Shown in pieces: positions 42,336-55,987 of a DNA stretch of 64,000 nucleotides. Source of the DNA: Pempheris klunzingeri (Eukaryota > Chordata > Actinopteri > Acropomatiformes > Pempheridae); the NCBI RefSeq assembly GCF_042242105.1, contig NC_092013.1:10227618-10291617 (forward strand). Direction: 5' to 3'. The notes under the pieces were generated by a model, which saw nothing but the letters and a program-made list of their open reading frames with translations, had not been told where the DNA came from and ran no database searches. The stretch's first letter is position 1. Each line of letters begins with the position of its first letter. Both the position numbers and the translations under genes were made by a program.

Positions 42336-43334
42336 ATGATGATGAAGCCGTATGCCAGACAAGGCGAGGGAGAGGAGGTCGCCAGCCCCCTGCAGTGGAT
42401 GGACGGAGACATGAGCTCACCTGATGGAGACGCGTCAGTGTCATCACACCGCTACAGAGCGGGTGGACTGAACCCACAGGCCAGGGAGATGGGGAGTGAG
42501 GACGCAGAGGAAGACGAGGAGGATGAGGAGGAAGCACTGGACGACGAAAACGAGTCCAAACGACGAGGGCCCAAGAAAAAGCGTATGACCAAGGCCCGGC
42601 AGGAGCGATTCCGTGCGAGGCGTGTAAAGGCGAACGCCAGGGAGCGTTCACGTATGCACGGTCTGAACGATGCACTAGAGAACCTGCGGACCATCATGCC
42701 CTGCCACTCCAAGACACAGAAGCTGTCCAAAATCGAGACGTTACGACTGGCTCGCAACTACATCTGTGCCCTGTCCGAGGCCCTGGAGGGCGGCCTTTCC
42801 ACGGAGAGCAGGGCTTTCATGGAGACTCTGTGTAAGGGCCTCTCTCAGCCCACCTCCAACCTGGTGGCTGGCTGCTTGCAGCTGGGATCATCTCCTGGCG
42901 TTGGGATGAGGCCTGAGGACAGACACAGAGTTCGACCAGCACCCACTCCTCTTGGCGGCATGGTGAGCTACTCCTCTCCAGGCCTGCCAAGTCCGCCGTA
43001 TGGCACTTTTGACTCTGCTCACCTGCTCCACCTGCGAGCGATGAAAGGAGGAGTGTACGAGAATCATTCGCCAAACGAGTACAACACTGGCGGTGTGGGG
43101 ACGCCGCCATACGACGGGCCCCCTACGCCGCCTCTGAGCATCAGCAGCAACCTGGTGCCCAAACAAGAGCCTTCACCGCACTACCCATCCACACACCACT
43201 ACTCCCCCTCCCCTGTGGACCAGGGCCTGTACCAAACTCAGACCGGCTATGACGTACACTTAGAGGGACCATATGACTCCTACCATCCCCCGCACATGCC
43301 CCCACGACAGATTACCCCCGTCTACAGAGACTAA
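42336..43334 (+). CDS. neurod4: Neurogenic differentiation factor 4 (NeuroD4/ATH-3), bHLH
   Basis: Nuclear proneural transcription factor that binds E-boxes as a heterodimer with E proteins and promotes neuronal differentiation. A single coding exon of 332 aa starts at ATGATGATG, six bases after the splice acceptor. Seen: acidic stretch at about 53-73; basic [14 protein letters not shown] at about 75-88; bHLH at about 98-150 ([17 protein letters not shown] to [10 protein letters not shown]); the NeuroD-specific [28 protein letters not shown]; and a Pro-rich tail with [15 protein letters not shown]. The tail motifs match NEUROD4 better than NEUROD1/2/6. Helix 2 reads NYICALSE where NeuroD proteins usually have Trp (Cys144), and the basic region has Ser105 where Thr is usual. 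Any of the first three Met codons could be the start. Confidence 0.95.
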   Translation: MMMKPYARQGEGEEVASPLQWMDGDMSSPDGDASVSSHRYRAGGLNPQAREMGSEDAEEDEEDEEEALDDENESKRRGPKKKRMTKARQERFRARRVKANARERSRMHGLNDALENLRTIMPCHSKTQKLSKIETLRLARNYICALSEALEGGLSTESRAFMETLCKGLSQPTSNLVAGCLQLGSSPGVGMRPEDRHRVRPAPTPLGGMVSYSSPGLPSPPYGTFDSAHLLHLRAMKGGVYENHSPNEYNTGGVGTPPYDGPPTPPLSISSNLVPKQEPSPHYPSTHHYSPSPVDQGLYQTQTGYDVHLEGPYDSYHPPHMPPRQITPVYRD

Positions 43335-44190
43335 AACGGATCAGGAAGGTCGACTCTTCTTCAGACATCAACACAACCTGACTGATCGTCTTCGCCCTTC
43401 GGTCCTTCATGAAGATTAAGACTGTAGCACGAGTCTTCGTCAGTAGACAGTCTGCTAGTAGAGGAAGTGTAGAGTAAAAATGGGTTGCTTACATGTGTGG
43501 TGCACTTAGAGTAGCACTTCTGAACATTGTTGAAATTAGAAAATACTTGACCTAAACCAATTCTTTTTCTTAAAAAACGGATTACCAAATGACTTAAGGA
43601 CCTCGATGGCCCTAACAGGACATGTTGCTTTGGCCATTTTGACCAGATGTCCTGTTACTATGATATAAGCACTTCTAATTTAGCTCTCTACATTAAATAA
43701 AAATATTTCTATTTATTCTCTAATTTAATACAGTGTATATGGACTTTGTTCTGATGTGCAGGTGTGTCTCTGGTTTTCCTTTTGTATATATTTGTGGTCG
43801 AGGCTTCTCTTTGTTTCCCACTCAGACTGATAGTTTATCTCCTATATTTCTTGTGTATTGTGTCGACTTTTCTTTGTTGTTTATTACAGTATTTCATATT
43901 TTGCACTTGAAACATATTCAGAGGTAGATTTCCTAGCACAATGTAGTTCTCTGGAGGGTGTTTTCTACAGAGAGAAGATGTTTTGATTTTAAAAGTGGAA
44001 GAAAGTAAATGGGAAGTGATAGAGAGAGAGAGAGAGATCAAGGTGAAGAAGCAAAAATGTCATTCTCAGGTTAACATTGTAAAAATGAATTTTGCATTGG
44101 ATACCATGTAATTTTTCTTAGTTTTTCTTTTTTTCGCTTTTGTTTCTTTTGAAAAATGTGATGTTATTAAAACATTAAAAATTCAATCAG
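43335..44190 (+). other. neurod4: neurod4 3' UTR with poly(A) signals
   Basis: AATAAA at 43696-43701 and ATTAAA at 44166-44171 and 44174-44179 follow the stop. The region is AT-rich and T-rich toward its end, as is usual for a 3' UTR. The distal pair would give a UTR of about 0.85 kb. Confidence 0.55.
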
Positions 44191-44224
44191 CCAATGGATT
44201 TTGTGTTTACTTTTTCTTAGTGGC

Positions 44225-44322
<98 letters not shown>
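44225..44322. repeat. (GATA)n tetranucleotide microsatellite
   Basis: About 24 uninterrupted AGAT units directly downstream of the neurod4 3' UTR. Confidence 0.98.
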
Positions 44323-44323
<1 letters not shown>

Positions 44324-44329
44324 AAGAAC

Positions 44330-45239
44330 ACCATCAATTCGACATCACCATAAGCAGCTAGGGATCCTGTTTACTTGGTACTTTGTTTCTCATTTTTCTC
44401 CCCAGATCTCGGTGGTTTAGCTGCACTAATCCTTTGGCCGTCATTTAATGGAAGGGGTGGATGTGCATGGCAGGATTGTAAGATAAAGATTTATGATTAA
44501 CATGGCTGCCCAGTCATGCAGACTTTTTTCTTCACTGACACTGGGATGTCATAATCTGGTCCTAAATTCACTCAGAGCTCATCTTAACACGCACAAACAT
44601 GATAAATAAATGTCTGTTGATTTATATCTTTGACGTTTCATTCACACTCACAGATATCCAGGAACGTGCACGTGTGATGCCTAAATCAAGACATCTCACT
44701 TTTCTTTTTTTTATGAAAAGGCAGGAGTGAAGTTAACAATTGCAAAGTAATGGTGAAACATGAAATGACAGCAGGTGGAAAAGAGAAAATTATAGTAAAA
44801 AGAACAACAGCAGCTGAGTTGAAAAATATCAGCTTAGAGATGTACTGCCAAAGTGAAGAAGACAATAAAAAACAAAGATCTGAGCTAAGAGCAGTCACTT
44901 CTGTTGATTCATGGTCCAGGCTGGTCAGTGTGAAGGCCACCCACTGAGAGGTCAGTTAAAGGGGGTCAAAAGGTCACACTGGGTCATGGCTCACTGGTGG
45001 GAATGGTCTGAAAGAGTCAAATGTATCATCACTGTTGGTCAACTCATCTTCCTGAGTATTTCTGCTCAATGTTCCCCACACCTTTGCATTTGGAACACTG
45101 AGTGTTTGGTAAGTATGATGTTAGAGGTTATATTACAGATGAAATGCTCATAATCCCGATAAACACGCTGATGAACATCCCACGCTTGACCTGTGCTGGG
45201 AGAAATATATCACTTTGTTTTCGCAAGGATTAGTATAAG

Positions 45240-45272
<33 letters not shown>

Positions 45273-48200
45273 TGCATTTGCACTACTAACCAGGGAAAAC
45301 CAGGGACTAACGTTGAAGGGACGGGTTGAATAACAAAAACAGGGCATCTCACTGCTCTTTGAAGGCACAGACTATTCTCTGACAGGACATCTGACGCTGG
45401 ATATGTGGAACTTTTCCTTATTAATTCACATGAGACAACAGACAGTTGATAAAGCAGCGTCCAATGGGGACTAAAGATTTGCCTTTTGAAAAGGGCACTT
45501 TTGTACCCGAGACAAACAAAGGGAAGCATTGGCCCTCATCCCCTTGACTCCTCTGACTGTGACACTGATCTAAATGAGTCTACGATGGAGGCGCTATACG
45601 TCTCAGGTGCTACTGTTATCTTCGCCAGGACAACGCTGTAAAAGAGATTTTAAATATCGACAAGGCACGTTTGTAGTGAAATAAACATTTTGATAATGTC
45701 TCATTTTACAAGTAATTTTAAGATAATTCCCCAAAAACAAGAAAAAGAAAAGAAAAGAAAAAAAGATTCCTGTTAAGACCTTGATAACTTTGTACTTATT
45801 ATAGGAAAAGTAGAGACAGTGTTCAGTGGCTACACTGTAATTGATTACAATTGTAACTACGTCTTTTGGTCAGTGGGCATACAAAAATGAGAAATTCATC
45901 TACAATTACACATACAATTCAACACGTGTTTGTAAATTTAGATTTTTCCTATAATTTTTCAGTTTTACATAGTTTAGAGTGGGAAATATTCTATGAAACT
46001 ATGGGGAAATTACATTCAGTGTAACAGTTTGTCTGAGAGCATCTTCCTGCTGCCTGCACATTATCTGCGAGTCAACCATATCATATAAAAGTGTATGTGT
46101 TGGATTTTATGGCTAAATGTATGTTTATGCATGTGCACCATGTGTCTGTGAAAGTGCACCGATCGTGCGTGCGAGGTCGTGTTATTTGGGATAAAACAGT
46201 ATTAAGCAGCTGATCAGAGCTCAGTGTCTGAATGGTTGCATTAACTCACTAATCCTGAGGGGAGAGGGGCAGCGGGGGCAGCGGCTCTTCATCTCCTCTG
46301 CTACACAGCATGCAGCTATTGTGCACAACAACAAAGCATCCGATGGTGCTAAACAACCAGTCAGGCACCAATAAAAAAAATCTTAATTCAAATGAACTTC
46401 AGGGGACAGTAGTGTCCTGTGCTGTGTATGCCCATGAGGAGTGCTTTGGCTACCATGAGATGTGATGTCAGTACTAAATCTATAAATGAGAGTGGAGTTG
46501 CACTGCCACCATGTGGTGAATACTATTTTTGCTTAAATAAATGTATCAGATGGATGAGAGATGAATCTTGGACCACCAGGTGTCACCATTACACAACTTC
46601 TAACTGTGAAGTCTGCCTGAGGCCTCCTGGCGATACTGGAGTTGACAGGGAGCTTCCCTGCTTGAGCTTTCTGCATTTGATGAATGATTGAAATTCAGCC
46701 GTCAGTTTAACAAAATCCGCTGGAAAAACCTCACAGTCTTTGTAGAGTGCAAATGATGTAATCGACAGTACTGCTGCACAAGGTAGCGACTGAATAAAAC
46801 AGATAACATTTGGTGAGATCGGATCTGTTAACCACAGCGTGCCGGCAGAGTGAGTGAGGAGTGGGAATAGATTTAACCTATTTACATGTAAACTGGTTGG
46901 TGGGGTGTGTTTGGATGAGAATAATCAGGCTAATGAAGGTACCTGGGGACTCGGCGCTATCAGAAATCTGCATGCTGTCCTCTCTATCCAGCTAGCGATC
47001 GTATCAAATTCTGTAATTATTTACCATGAAAGGACATGAAAAAGGATTAATCAAGGAAATCTGACTGATTAAATCTTCAAAGGCAGCACTGAAGAGCAAG
47101 GGCTAATAGAGAAGAGGGATGTGTGCGGTGCTTTTATCCTTGAGGTGGAAAAGATGAACAAAAACAGACTCTCCAGGACTGCTGCTGGATCACTGGGCTG
47201 AAAAGGAGCCAAAAACATTGTAGGGAAAAAAAACACAACTGGCACCATTTGATGTAAAGCTAATTTTTGAGTTGATTGTTATTGTCTGATAAATTTTACT
47301 TGGATTTTATGTGATAATGCCTTTTAGATAATTGGACAAATTATGTGTTTAATGATTCTGAAAGTAAATTATTTACTAGAAAATACAACGTCTTGGTCAT
47401 AAATCAATGTCAGGAGTTAAACTGACATGAAAAAACATCTACATAATGGAGCCACAGGCTGTGCCAAACAAATAAGAAGGACTAAGAAGGTAATTGACTA
47501 TATTTGGTAGAATAAGGTTTGATATATAAAACATATTATAGAGGATATATATAAGGAAGCTGAACTGAATCACCTTGAATCACCTTGACTGGCTGCAACA
47601 ACACATCAGTAATAATAATCTAATAATACAATAACTGTAACTAAAAGAAATATAATACTACAACTCTGACACATGGCATTCAGCTGATTTAAAGTGCCTT
47701 TTTGCTGATATTCTATACTTACTATAAGTAAGATATTTTTGAATGGAGTTCTTTTACTTTGATGTAGGCCCGTTTTTATTTAAGTGAAGGATTTGAATTC
47801 AAAAGTAGCTTTTAATCAACAAGAAAAGAAATTCATGTAAGGGAATAAGATCAGAAAACAAATTGTATATAATGAAAGCCAAAAATCCTAATCTCTTTTT
47901 TATCCAAACATATGAACAATAATATTACTTACTATTTGTATCCAAATGTCAGGAAACCTTTTTCTTAATGCATCTGTTTGGTTCATATTCTTGATGAATG
48001 TCATAATGTCACATTGAACCAGTTAATGATCCTTTCCAACTGTTGGCCTTGTTTGACCTCCCTCTGAGGGCAGAAATTCCCTGCCTCAACATATAAGGTG
48101 TCCTGTTACTTACGGACTATTAATTGTTTCAGACAAAATCCAAGCTAGGCAAAAATTATGTGAGCAGAGAGTCGCAAAAATGTAACTGCATCATCGTTTA

Positions 48201-48376
48201 ATTTGCTGGTTGAACGAGCTGTTAGTTCAGCCCAAACAGCTCCACGCGTCGAGGGGGGAATGGAGACGTAAGGCAGCGTCAATGAGCCACATATAGATCA
48301 GAGAAAGGGAGGAATGCAACGTCCTGCATTACTCTGCAGGATGTAGTGGTGAGCAATCTTGTAAAATTTTCATAGC

Positions 48377-48407
<31 letters not shown>

Positions 48408-48459
48408 ATGGTTTAGAGGGAGAAGAGCGACCCTGAGAGGGAGAGGGGGGAGGAAGCAG

Positions 48460-48490
<31 letters not shown>

Positions 48491-51120
48491 AACTGTATCC
48501 CCCTGGTGAAATGTGCTTACTGCTCCAGTTTGCTGTCCTTCCCCACTGTCCCTTAACCTAACCCCTACATGGCATGCTGCCAGAGGGTGTTGGTGTGTGC
48601 GTCCGTATTATGCAAACGAAATAAAACTGAGGGTGCCTGCTTAACATTAAACTACGATATGCGTTAACATGAGCATCTCTTCCTCAGAAGTGTCACAGTG
48701 GGACCCTGCCAAGCCTGATAGGATGGTAACATTACAGCTTTTACTGCTAGCATTAAACACTTAGTTTTTTTCTAAACAGCCTCATCTCATTTACACAAGA
48801 GCACTTCACACACTGACTGTCATTATCTGTTCTTATAGCTTTGATAGACTGTACTTAACCCCACATTTATCCACCATACTCTGTAGCTGAGGTTTAATGC
48901 ACGAGACAGAGTAGAGACGACTTCTGCTTCACAGGCCTTTTAGCATATCAGAATTAGACTGACATTTACTCGACATTGTGCCATGCGTCAGTCTCACCTC
49001 AGGCTTCGCCTCCTGCTCCTCTATCTAATACTCCCCTACCTCTCTGAAACGACACTTGCAAGCACATTTATGACATCCGATCTGAATTTACACTTTCACT
49101 GGCAGCAGCGTGGAAATGACATGCTAGCACATGGGAGTCCAACTGTATCATGTTTGTAAATTTTGTGCGACTGCGTTCGTCTCACTGCCATCCACATTTA
49201 ATTTCATCATCCAAGTTATTCCAGCACTTCATTGGATGGCAAAATGAGCTGCGTAATTTGGGCGGTGGAGGGTGTTTTTGGCTTGCAGTGGATCAGCACT
49301 TTAAAGAAGGCCACGCACTGCAAAAGTTACCTCCTGATGTGTGATGCTTTGCACTGTGGGATGTGACTGGAGAAAAGCAATAGCACCAGGAGGCCGTTAT
49401 CCTCAGGCCGCTGCAGAAGAGGATAAAATGAGTTGGGAATATATGAAGGAGGCAATCACAGCATTTTTCACATTCACACTGTACTCTAATTACTGTAACC
49501 AGATCAAAGAGCTCGATTTAAGGCTTTTCTAAATTAAACCGTAAGTAAAAATCTGTTTCATCGCCTGCTTTATGTCTCGTAGCCTTAAGGAAACATCTTA
49601 CTGGCAGCAATAAAAAAAAAAGAAAATGCATAATTATGGGACTTCATGGGTGTCTATTAAGAGTGGACAGTATGAATAGCTTCTCAGCATGTTAATGTCT
49701 TTCAGTTCATTGTTTTGGTTTCACAGCCTGTAACCTCAGTGTCCTGATTGGCTCTCACTGCTCTGGTCACCGTCGTTTCCAGCCTTAGCAGACAGCTATT
49801 TCTAGTGACAAAGCTGTAATAAACCGACTGTACACTACCTGTCCAGGCCATAAACAGGCGAAAGACACAGAGACTAGTTTTTGTACATTTAGTAGCATTT
49901 AGCAGCTTCATGAAGATATTTTCATCAGGAGATGGTTGAGACCAAAAACATAGTGAATATTGGACTTTATGCTCAGATGTGAAAAAACTGTTTCCTGACA
50001 CACTTGCCATCATCACCTTATAAAGTTGATGATACAGTAAGTCAGCATGCTTAGAGCCTTTTGCAGTGCCAGCATATGGCAAAAAATAAAAACAAAACCC
50101 AAAATAAACAAAAAAAAGGTTGTTTGTTGCTTGTTTAAGATTGTGATGTTGATATATATGCTGTTATTGCAATTTTTTTTTGAGAGGCAGTTAATGGATA
50201 AAACAACCAGACAGGAATGTATGTTTGCTGGTTAAGAAAATAACTCAAGTTATGTACTTGCAGATTTATTCGTAACATAAAGCCATTTTGCAATAACATA
50301 ATAATATGCTGTCCCCCTCAGTTTGTTGTATAAAAGTTTGTTGTGACTTTTCTGACACATTTACAGAATCCAAACACCAAAACAAAGACCAAAATGTAGG
50401 CCTACACATGACACAGTGGAGCAACTGATGTAATTAAATTTCAATTAATTGCAAGTAATTGCAATTTTTGGAATATTTCTTTCATCTGGCTTTCAACTCA
50501 AATCAAAGAGGTGCATGTAGTATTTGAGCCATGGTTTGGATATTTGTGTGACTAAGGCACATTTTTTTCAATTATTTATTGGAGCCAGAGACTGATTATC
50601 ATATCTGAGAGGGAAACCTGTTGGTCAGAGCCATTTGTGTGGTAACCCATTTCTAAATCAAACAAACAAGCAAACAAACAAACCAAAAAACAGACGCAAC
50701 ATATCTGCCTGTAAGCCATCTGTTTCATCCGCCAATCATATTTCCCTTTGCTTCATCATGTCAACATCTCCTTCATGTCTCTCAAGTTTCGACGACTTGC
50801 CACCCTCCTCCTCCTCAACAACACACACTCCAATCCTTGTTTCCTCTCTGTCCTGCCCCTCCTTTTACTCACACACTCTCTCTGCCTGTGTCTCCCTCCT
50901 TCCACAGTTGTCCTCACATATTAGGTTCCCCCGTCTTAAGAAGCAGAATTAGCCTCTGGAATCTGGGAGCCTCGTGCACTTGTTTCCTTCGCTACCAGGA
51001 AAGAGGTGACCACATGAAGGGACTACACGGCGAGAATACTGACAAACACAGACAGGGATTAAAAGGAATCTGAAAAGATCAAGATATAGAGAAAGAGAGA
51101 GACTGTGAGGAAGATGAAGA
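44330..51120. other. Long noncoding stretch downstream of neurod4
   Basis: No coding exon was recognised on either strand. It contains (GT)n at 45242-45270, an (AG)n tract at about 48376-48408 and (GT)n at about 48460-48490. A degenerate repeat fragment at about 47590-47800 (TAATAATAATCTAATAATAC, TACTTACTATAAGTAAGATA) resembles the family at 29715. 46200-46370 is less AT-rich and could be regulatory, but nothing firm is visible. Confidence 0.45.
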
Positions 51121-51129
51121 AGCTGAACA

Positions 51130-51422
51130 TCAAGCCGCCTGCTATTTGATGCAGCTCCACTGTGGGCATGTGGCTGCCTGCACTGTGCACTTCCCTCTAC
51201 ACCCTCCAGCTGACTGGTGCGAGGTCCGCGCTCATGTCGCTCCGTGCTACTTTATTTATCTCTTCACAGTAATGTGAGCATACCATTATTTATTCCACTC
51301 AAAGAGGAATAAATCCATCTGTATTACTGGCTGACACACTGACCTTTGGACTGTCTGCTGAACGAAGGATCTGGATCACTTTGAGCCTCGTGAAGGACAG
51401 AGGCGACCGATGTGGGGCTCAG
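51130..51422 (+). other. Candidate first exon A (ATG + splice donor, phase 1)
   Basis: A GC-balanced block ends at a strong donor, TCAG|GTAAGA (51422/51423). An ATG at 51410 opens a short frame (ATG TGG GGC TCA G) that leaves the donor in phase 1. No protein identity can be assigned from four codons. It could be a leader exon of a gene extending beyond the window, or chance. Confidence 0.2.
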
Positions 51423-54400
51423 GTAAGATCATCACCGACTACCAAGCAATGCGAAACCACCCACAACTCTGAGCATTCCTTCTTTGATCACCTTAACATG
51501 AACTGAGGGGTGGATAAGCCAGTATCCCCTTATTACTGCAATATTCTGAGCAGAAATAAAGAGCGACTGACAGTCTTACATGAGGCTTTGAAGGTTCCTC
51601 TCTTTGATGAAAGTTAAGGCAGTCTCTAACAAATGTCAGTACTCAGTATCAGAGAGGACTTTGCACGAGGACCTGGTCTGACCCCCGACCTTTCACATAC
51701 ATCATCGGTCAGATGCAGGGAGGGGATGATGAAAGAAGGGAGGAGGGAAAAGGAGCGAGTTTAGGCTTAAATAAAGAGAGCACTGTCTGTACACTTAATG
51801 ACATTCCTGAAATTGTTCCTCATCAGCATCGCAGCAGGATAGGAGAGTTTAGCAGATGCAGAAATAATGAACATTGTGTGATAGAGCGCTGGAGCAATCA
51901 TGTGCACATCCACAAAAACCTCAGCAGGATAGGTCGGTGCCGGAAACAGAAAATCAATAAAATTGCAATGCAATACATATTGTGCCTGAGGAAGACCTGT
52001 AGTTGGTTGAAACATCACCAATAGCATTGAAGGGAGCTGTGGTTCGATTGTCCAATGTTGGTTCACACTGTCAAGCTGAAAAGGGACGACATTTTGTGTT
52101 TTTTAGCATGTCGATTAGTCTAAGGTTCTTTGACTAAAGCACACTGAACCTTCATCAGGTCATTTGCTGAAATGTGTCTGAAAACAGCAATTTTTTATTA
52201 TCTTATTATCTTAATTAATCAGACATCAGGATTAACTTATCAGTGTCTTTCATAAAACCTTTGTTGTATTTGACAAAACAAAGAAAATATCTGGAGCTTT
52301 GAGCCGCTCACATGGTCTTCTTCAGCAAGTGGAGTTGACTCAGTTGTTATCATGTGATCTAAGTATGGCGCTTCGATCATTGATACAGTGATTGGAGGTG
52401 ATCATATATGGGGGAGGGTGATTGTCTTTGATGCAGTTGAAAGTTTGTAAGTGGATCCTGAATGAAGATTTTTCTTTTCCTACAGTTTTGAATCAATGAC
52501 TCATTGATTGTTGTATAATTTGTATTTTGAGTATTTGTTTTGTGTATATGCCTATAAGTGTAATGCCTATAACAGAGGGAGGATTACCAACGGTTTTCAT
52601 TCAATCAAAGTGTACTTTGTCATTACTAATTGACAACAAAGGATATTCACAAATATTCAGGAACATGAAATTGAAAGAAAACAGGTTTAGGTGCGTATTA
52701 AACTATGACCCATCAAGCTCATTCCCCAACACAGCCCAGTGTTATGTAAAGTACATGTGCCGGTGAACTCTTTTCTACCTCTTCCTTGTAAAGAGGCATG
52801 TGTTTAGTCCAAGTGTTTGTATTTGAGGGTGTATTTATGTACATTAATAGCCGGCCATTCCCAGGGTCCATTCTAGCAACACCTATTTTAACCTCTGAGG
52901 TGCAGTAAACAGACGCTCTGCTCTGAGCCTTTGCTGCTCTCAGCCTGCCACAGGAGGAGAAATGCACTCTGTTTATATACAACCAAACACAACTGGCTGC
53001 TTTTTAGTTAGTGTGTTTTGATCTCCCAGTCCACCACTGGACTCTCTGCCCACAAAGCACAAACTGCACAACCCACAAAAACTAGTAAAAAAATTGAATG
53101 TGTCATGCATTATTAAAATAAACTTGTACATGAAGGGTAGAAAATACCTGTAAGTTATCTGAGAAAACTTGGATGTTTCGTAAATTGCTTTGCTCTCTTC
53201 ATCTTTGTCTGTTTGGCCACTTAAAGCTGTAAGTGGCTGATTAACATGCGCCTTAGGCCGCTTTATCTGTGATACACATCAAGTGAAGACTTCATTAAAC
53301 GTTGGCAGGACTGTTCAGGACTCACCGCTAACGATAACGGCTAAAATTAGAGCTGAACAAGCCTGTCGACACAGTTATGGCCTCCTGGGGCAATATGAGA
53401 GAATGATAGGAGAGTTGAGGTCACATGCATATAATCACACACGCACGCCCACACAGGCCTACTGACAGCACTGAAATACCTACAACCCTGATACAAACTT
53501 TAATCATTATATCTGTACATTTTGTGTGACACGAGGAATGTAACTCCAATGGTTAACCAATGGTAAACTAAGAGCTTAGTCTAAAAACCCTAATTAAAAG
53601 CTATAAATGTTGAAATGTAAAAAAAACTTGCCCACGGTTGAACCTAACTGCAAAATCCTGCAATAAAGTCTTTTTAATTATTATACTTTGGCACTGCTCC
53701 TGCTCCCAAATGCACAACATGAATTTTTCTTTGGCATATAATTGAACGGTAAAAGTGCTCATTCTTTCAAGGCCATAATTAAGGGTACTGTGTTCTATCT
53801 AAAAATCATAATAACATCTTTAAATCCTAACTCTAACCTTTTTTTTTTAATTTCCTCTGAGAACCAGCAAAGCATTTTAACAAGTGAGCAACTTAAAGCC
53901 TTACCATACACCCCCCACGGGACACAAACACACACACATGCAAGACGGTGTGTCATCCGAGTCCAGCGGTCCGGTTTCAGTTTCCCATGGTGACATCCAT
54001 TAAAGTCATGCTGTGTCTGCCCCTTCACCCTCAGACAGCCACATTAGCACCTGGCCCATTGGCCACAACAATACACCTGCCTGCATTATTCAGCCAAAGT
54101 CCACTAATGAGGAAACCTCATCTCTCTCACACACACAAACCCTATCCTGGGTTCACACGAGCATAAGCACTCACATATGCTGACACACACATTATCTGAC
54201 TTACTGTATGCCTGCATTTTTTCTAGTGATGTTAAATTATGTAGAAACGGATCACTTGATATTACCTAAAGCTGGAGGTCATGTGACAGTGCTGCCTGAT
54301 CTTGCGTGAAAGATTTTGACAAAGTCTTGAATATACATTAGCACAGTGTTCCACTTTGAACACATTATTCTGGTAAATGTTACAGGTGCAGATGCGCGTG

Positions 54401-54960
54401 TAGTTAACTTTGTTTTTGAGCACATTCAGCACTCTGTGCCTGTCAAACAGCTGTCAGCATCTTCCTTCATCCTGCTGTTCCAACACGTCTTCCACATTTC
54501 CTCACCTTAAACTTTCATCCCCAGTCTGTCTGCGTTAACCTCAATTTCTCCTCCACTCCCTCCGATGCTTCATTGAGACGCGTCGAGCTGTCAGTCTCCG
54601 TCACACCTCTGTGTCTGCTTTTCTTTTTATGCTGTTCACGCGGTTGTCTGGAATGGCAACTACAGTGTGAACTTGGTCAGCATTTTCAAAATGTATTTAA
54701 ACACCCAGCACCAGAGTAGATATCTAGCCTCATATAGGGGGAGGATGTTGTTAAGGGCACACATTAATGTACTCCAGACGTATTTCAGATGCCATCGGTG
54801 TGAAGCATGTGGCAGAGTATAGAGTAAGACAAGGAGAGAGAAAAAAATAGTCAATTGTAAACAGCAGAAAAAGGGTGACAGAGGGAAAGGGAGAGCAGAA
54901 TCGACAGCAGCATTATCACTCTGCCTCCTATTTCAAACACCCCAAGAAAACGCTCAGCAC
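51423..54960. other. Noncoding stretch between candidate exons
   Basis: No coding exon was recognised. 52820-52980 (around ACATTAATAGCCGGCCATTC) stands out by composition and may be conserved noncoding sequence. A poly(T) run lies near 53841. Confidence 0.4.
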
Positions 54961-54964
54961 AGGC

Positions 54965-55511
54965 TGCTCCTATTGGCCGAGCCTCCAGCCAATCACGGCT
55001 GAGGAATGCAAGGTGCCTTTAGGTTATACCCAACCCCAAAATATGAGAGAGGGAGGGAGAGAGAGGCATGCTGTGGTGCAGAGGTTCCTCCAGTGAGGCA
55101 GGGCTACATCTCAGCTGTATTCTCTGGTGTTCCTCCTGCTGGAGTGAATATATAACAGTGAATAAATTACAGGCTCCCTTGCAGTAGATTGAGTGCATGT
55201 TGCGTTGCAGTCAGGGCTGCTGCTGTGCTCCTCCTCTGGCAACAGCTGGCTGAACAAGAGACGTGTGCCTACATCTGAAGGAGAGAAGCATCTCATGTGG
55301 ACGGAGGGAGTGGAAGAAAGACGGCGTAGGGATGCAAAGTGAAGCTTGTGATGCTGGATGTCTTTTCCACACTGAGTTTTGAGAGGCAGAGAGGTGGCCA
55401 CTTTTGCCAGGTTTGAGTCACGTCAGTAGCTGATCGAAGGAGAGAAGAGTCGAGTGAGAAGATAACGTGGGAAAGAGAAGTTGACAGTGGAAGGATACAG
55501 GATGATCTTGG
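54965..55511 (+). other. Candidate promoter plus first exon B (ATG + donor, phase 1)
   Basis: Two CCAAT boxes in opposite orientation lie 15-20 bases apart (CTATTGGCCG near 54971, AGCCAATCACG near 54988). A purine-rich, exon-like stretch follows, ending at ATGATCTTGG|GTAAGA (55511/55512). The ATG is at 55502, and the donor is phase 1, the same phase as candidate exon A at 51422. No downstream partner exon was found before 64000. Confidence 0.3.
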
Positions 55512-55946
55512 GTAAGACAGCATCAGAAAGCTTTTGTCAATTTGGTCCTATTGATCTGATTGATTTGTGTTTTACACTTACATTCCTCTTCTGTCACGGT
55601 GATCACTCACCTCTGGCACAAACTTTTGGCTGCATGTGCTGCTGTCACCAACTTAGATGCTTCTCAGATGATCTGTTTACCTTGTCATGTGGTCATGATT
55701 AGAAAAAAATGAATGCATGATGGAAGGGTTGTCCTCTTTAAAAAGAAAACTGTAGGATGTGGTGAGCAAGGCTGCTTGCCGTTGCTTCTTGTGCGACGTT
55801 CTTAAGAACTATAAGAGATGAGACCTCAATTGAACTCCATTGTCATTAATTTGTGTGTTCATGAACTCAGCAGTCATTACAATTATTCATATTTCACTTT
55901 TTTAGTCCAAAACAACAAGACAGAGAAGACATTGTCATACTGAAAC

Positions 55947-55987
<41 letters not shown>

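Noticed and set aside
42334-43166. Several - strand frames opposite neurod4
   Set aside because: Shadows of the conserved neurod4 coding exon in other frames.
44225-44322. Regular repeat array considered as a CRISPR-like or satellite array
   Set aside because: Simple GATA tetranucleotide with no spacers; the genome is vertebrate.
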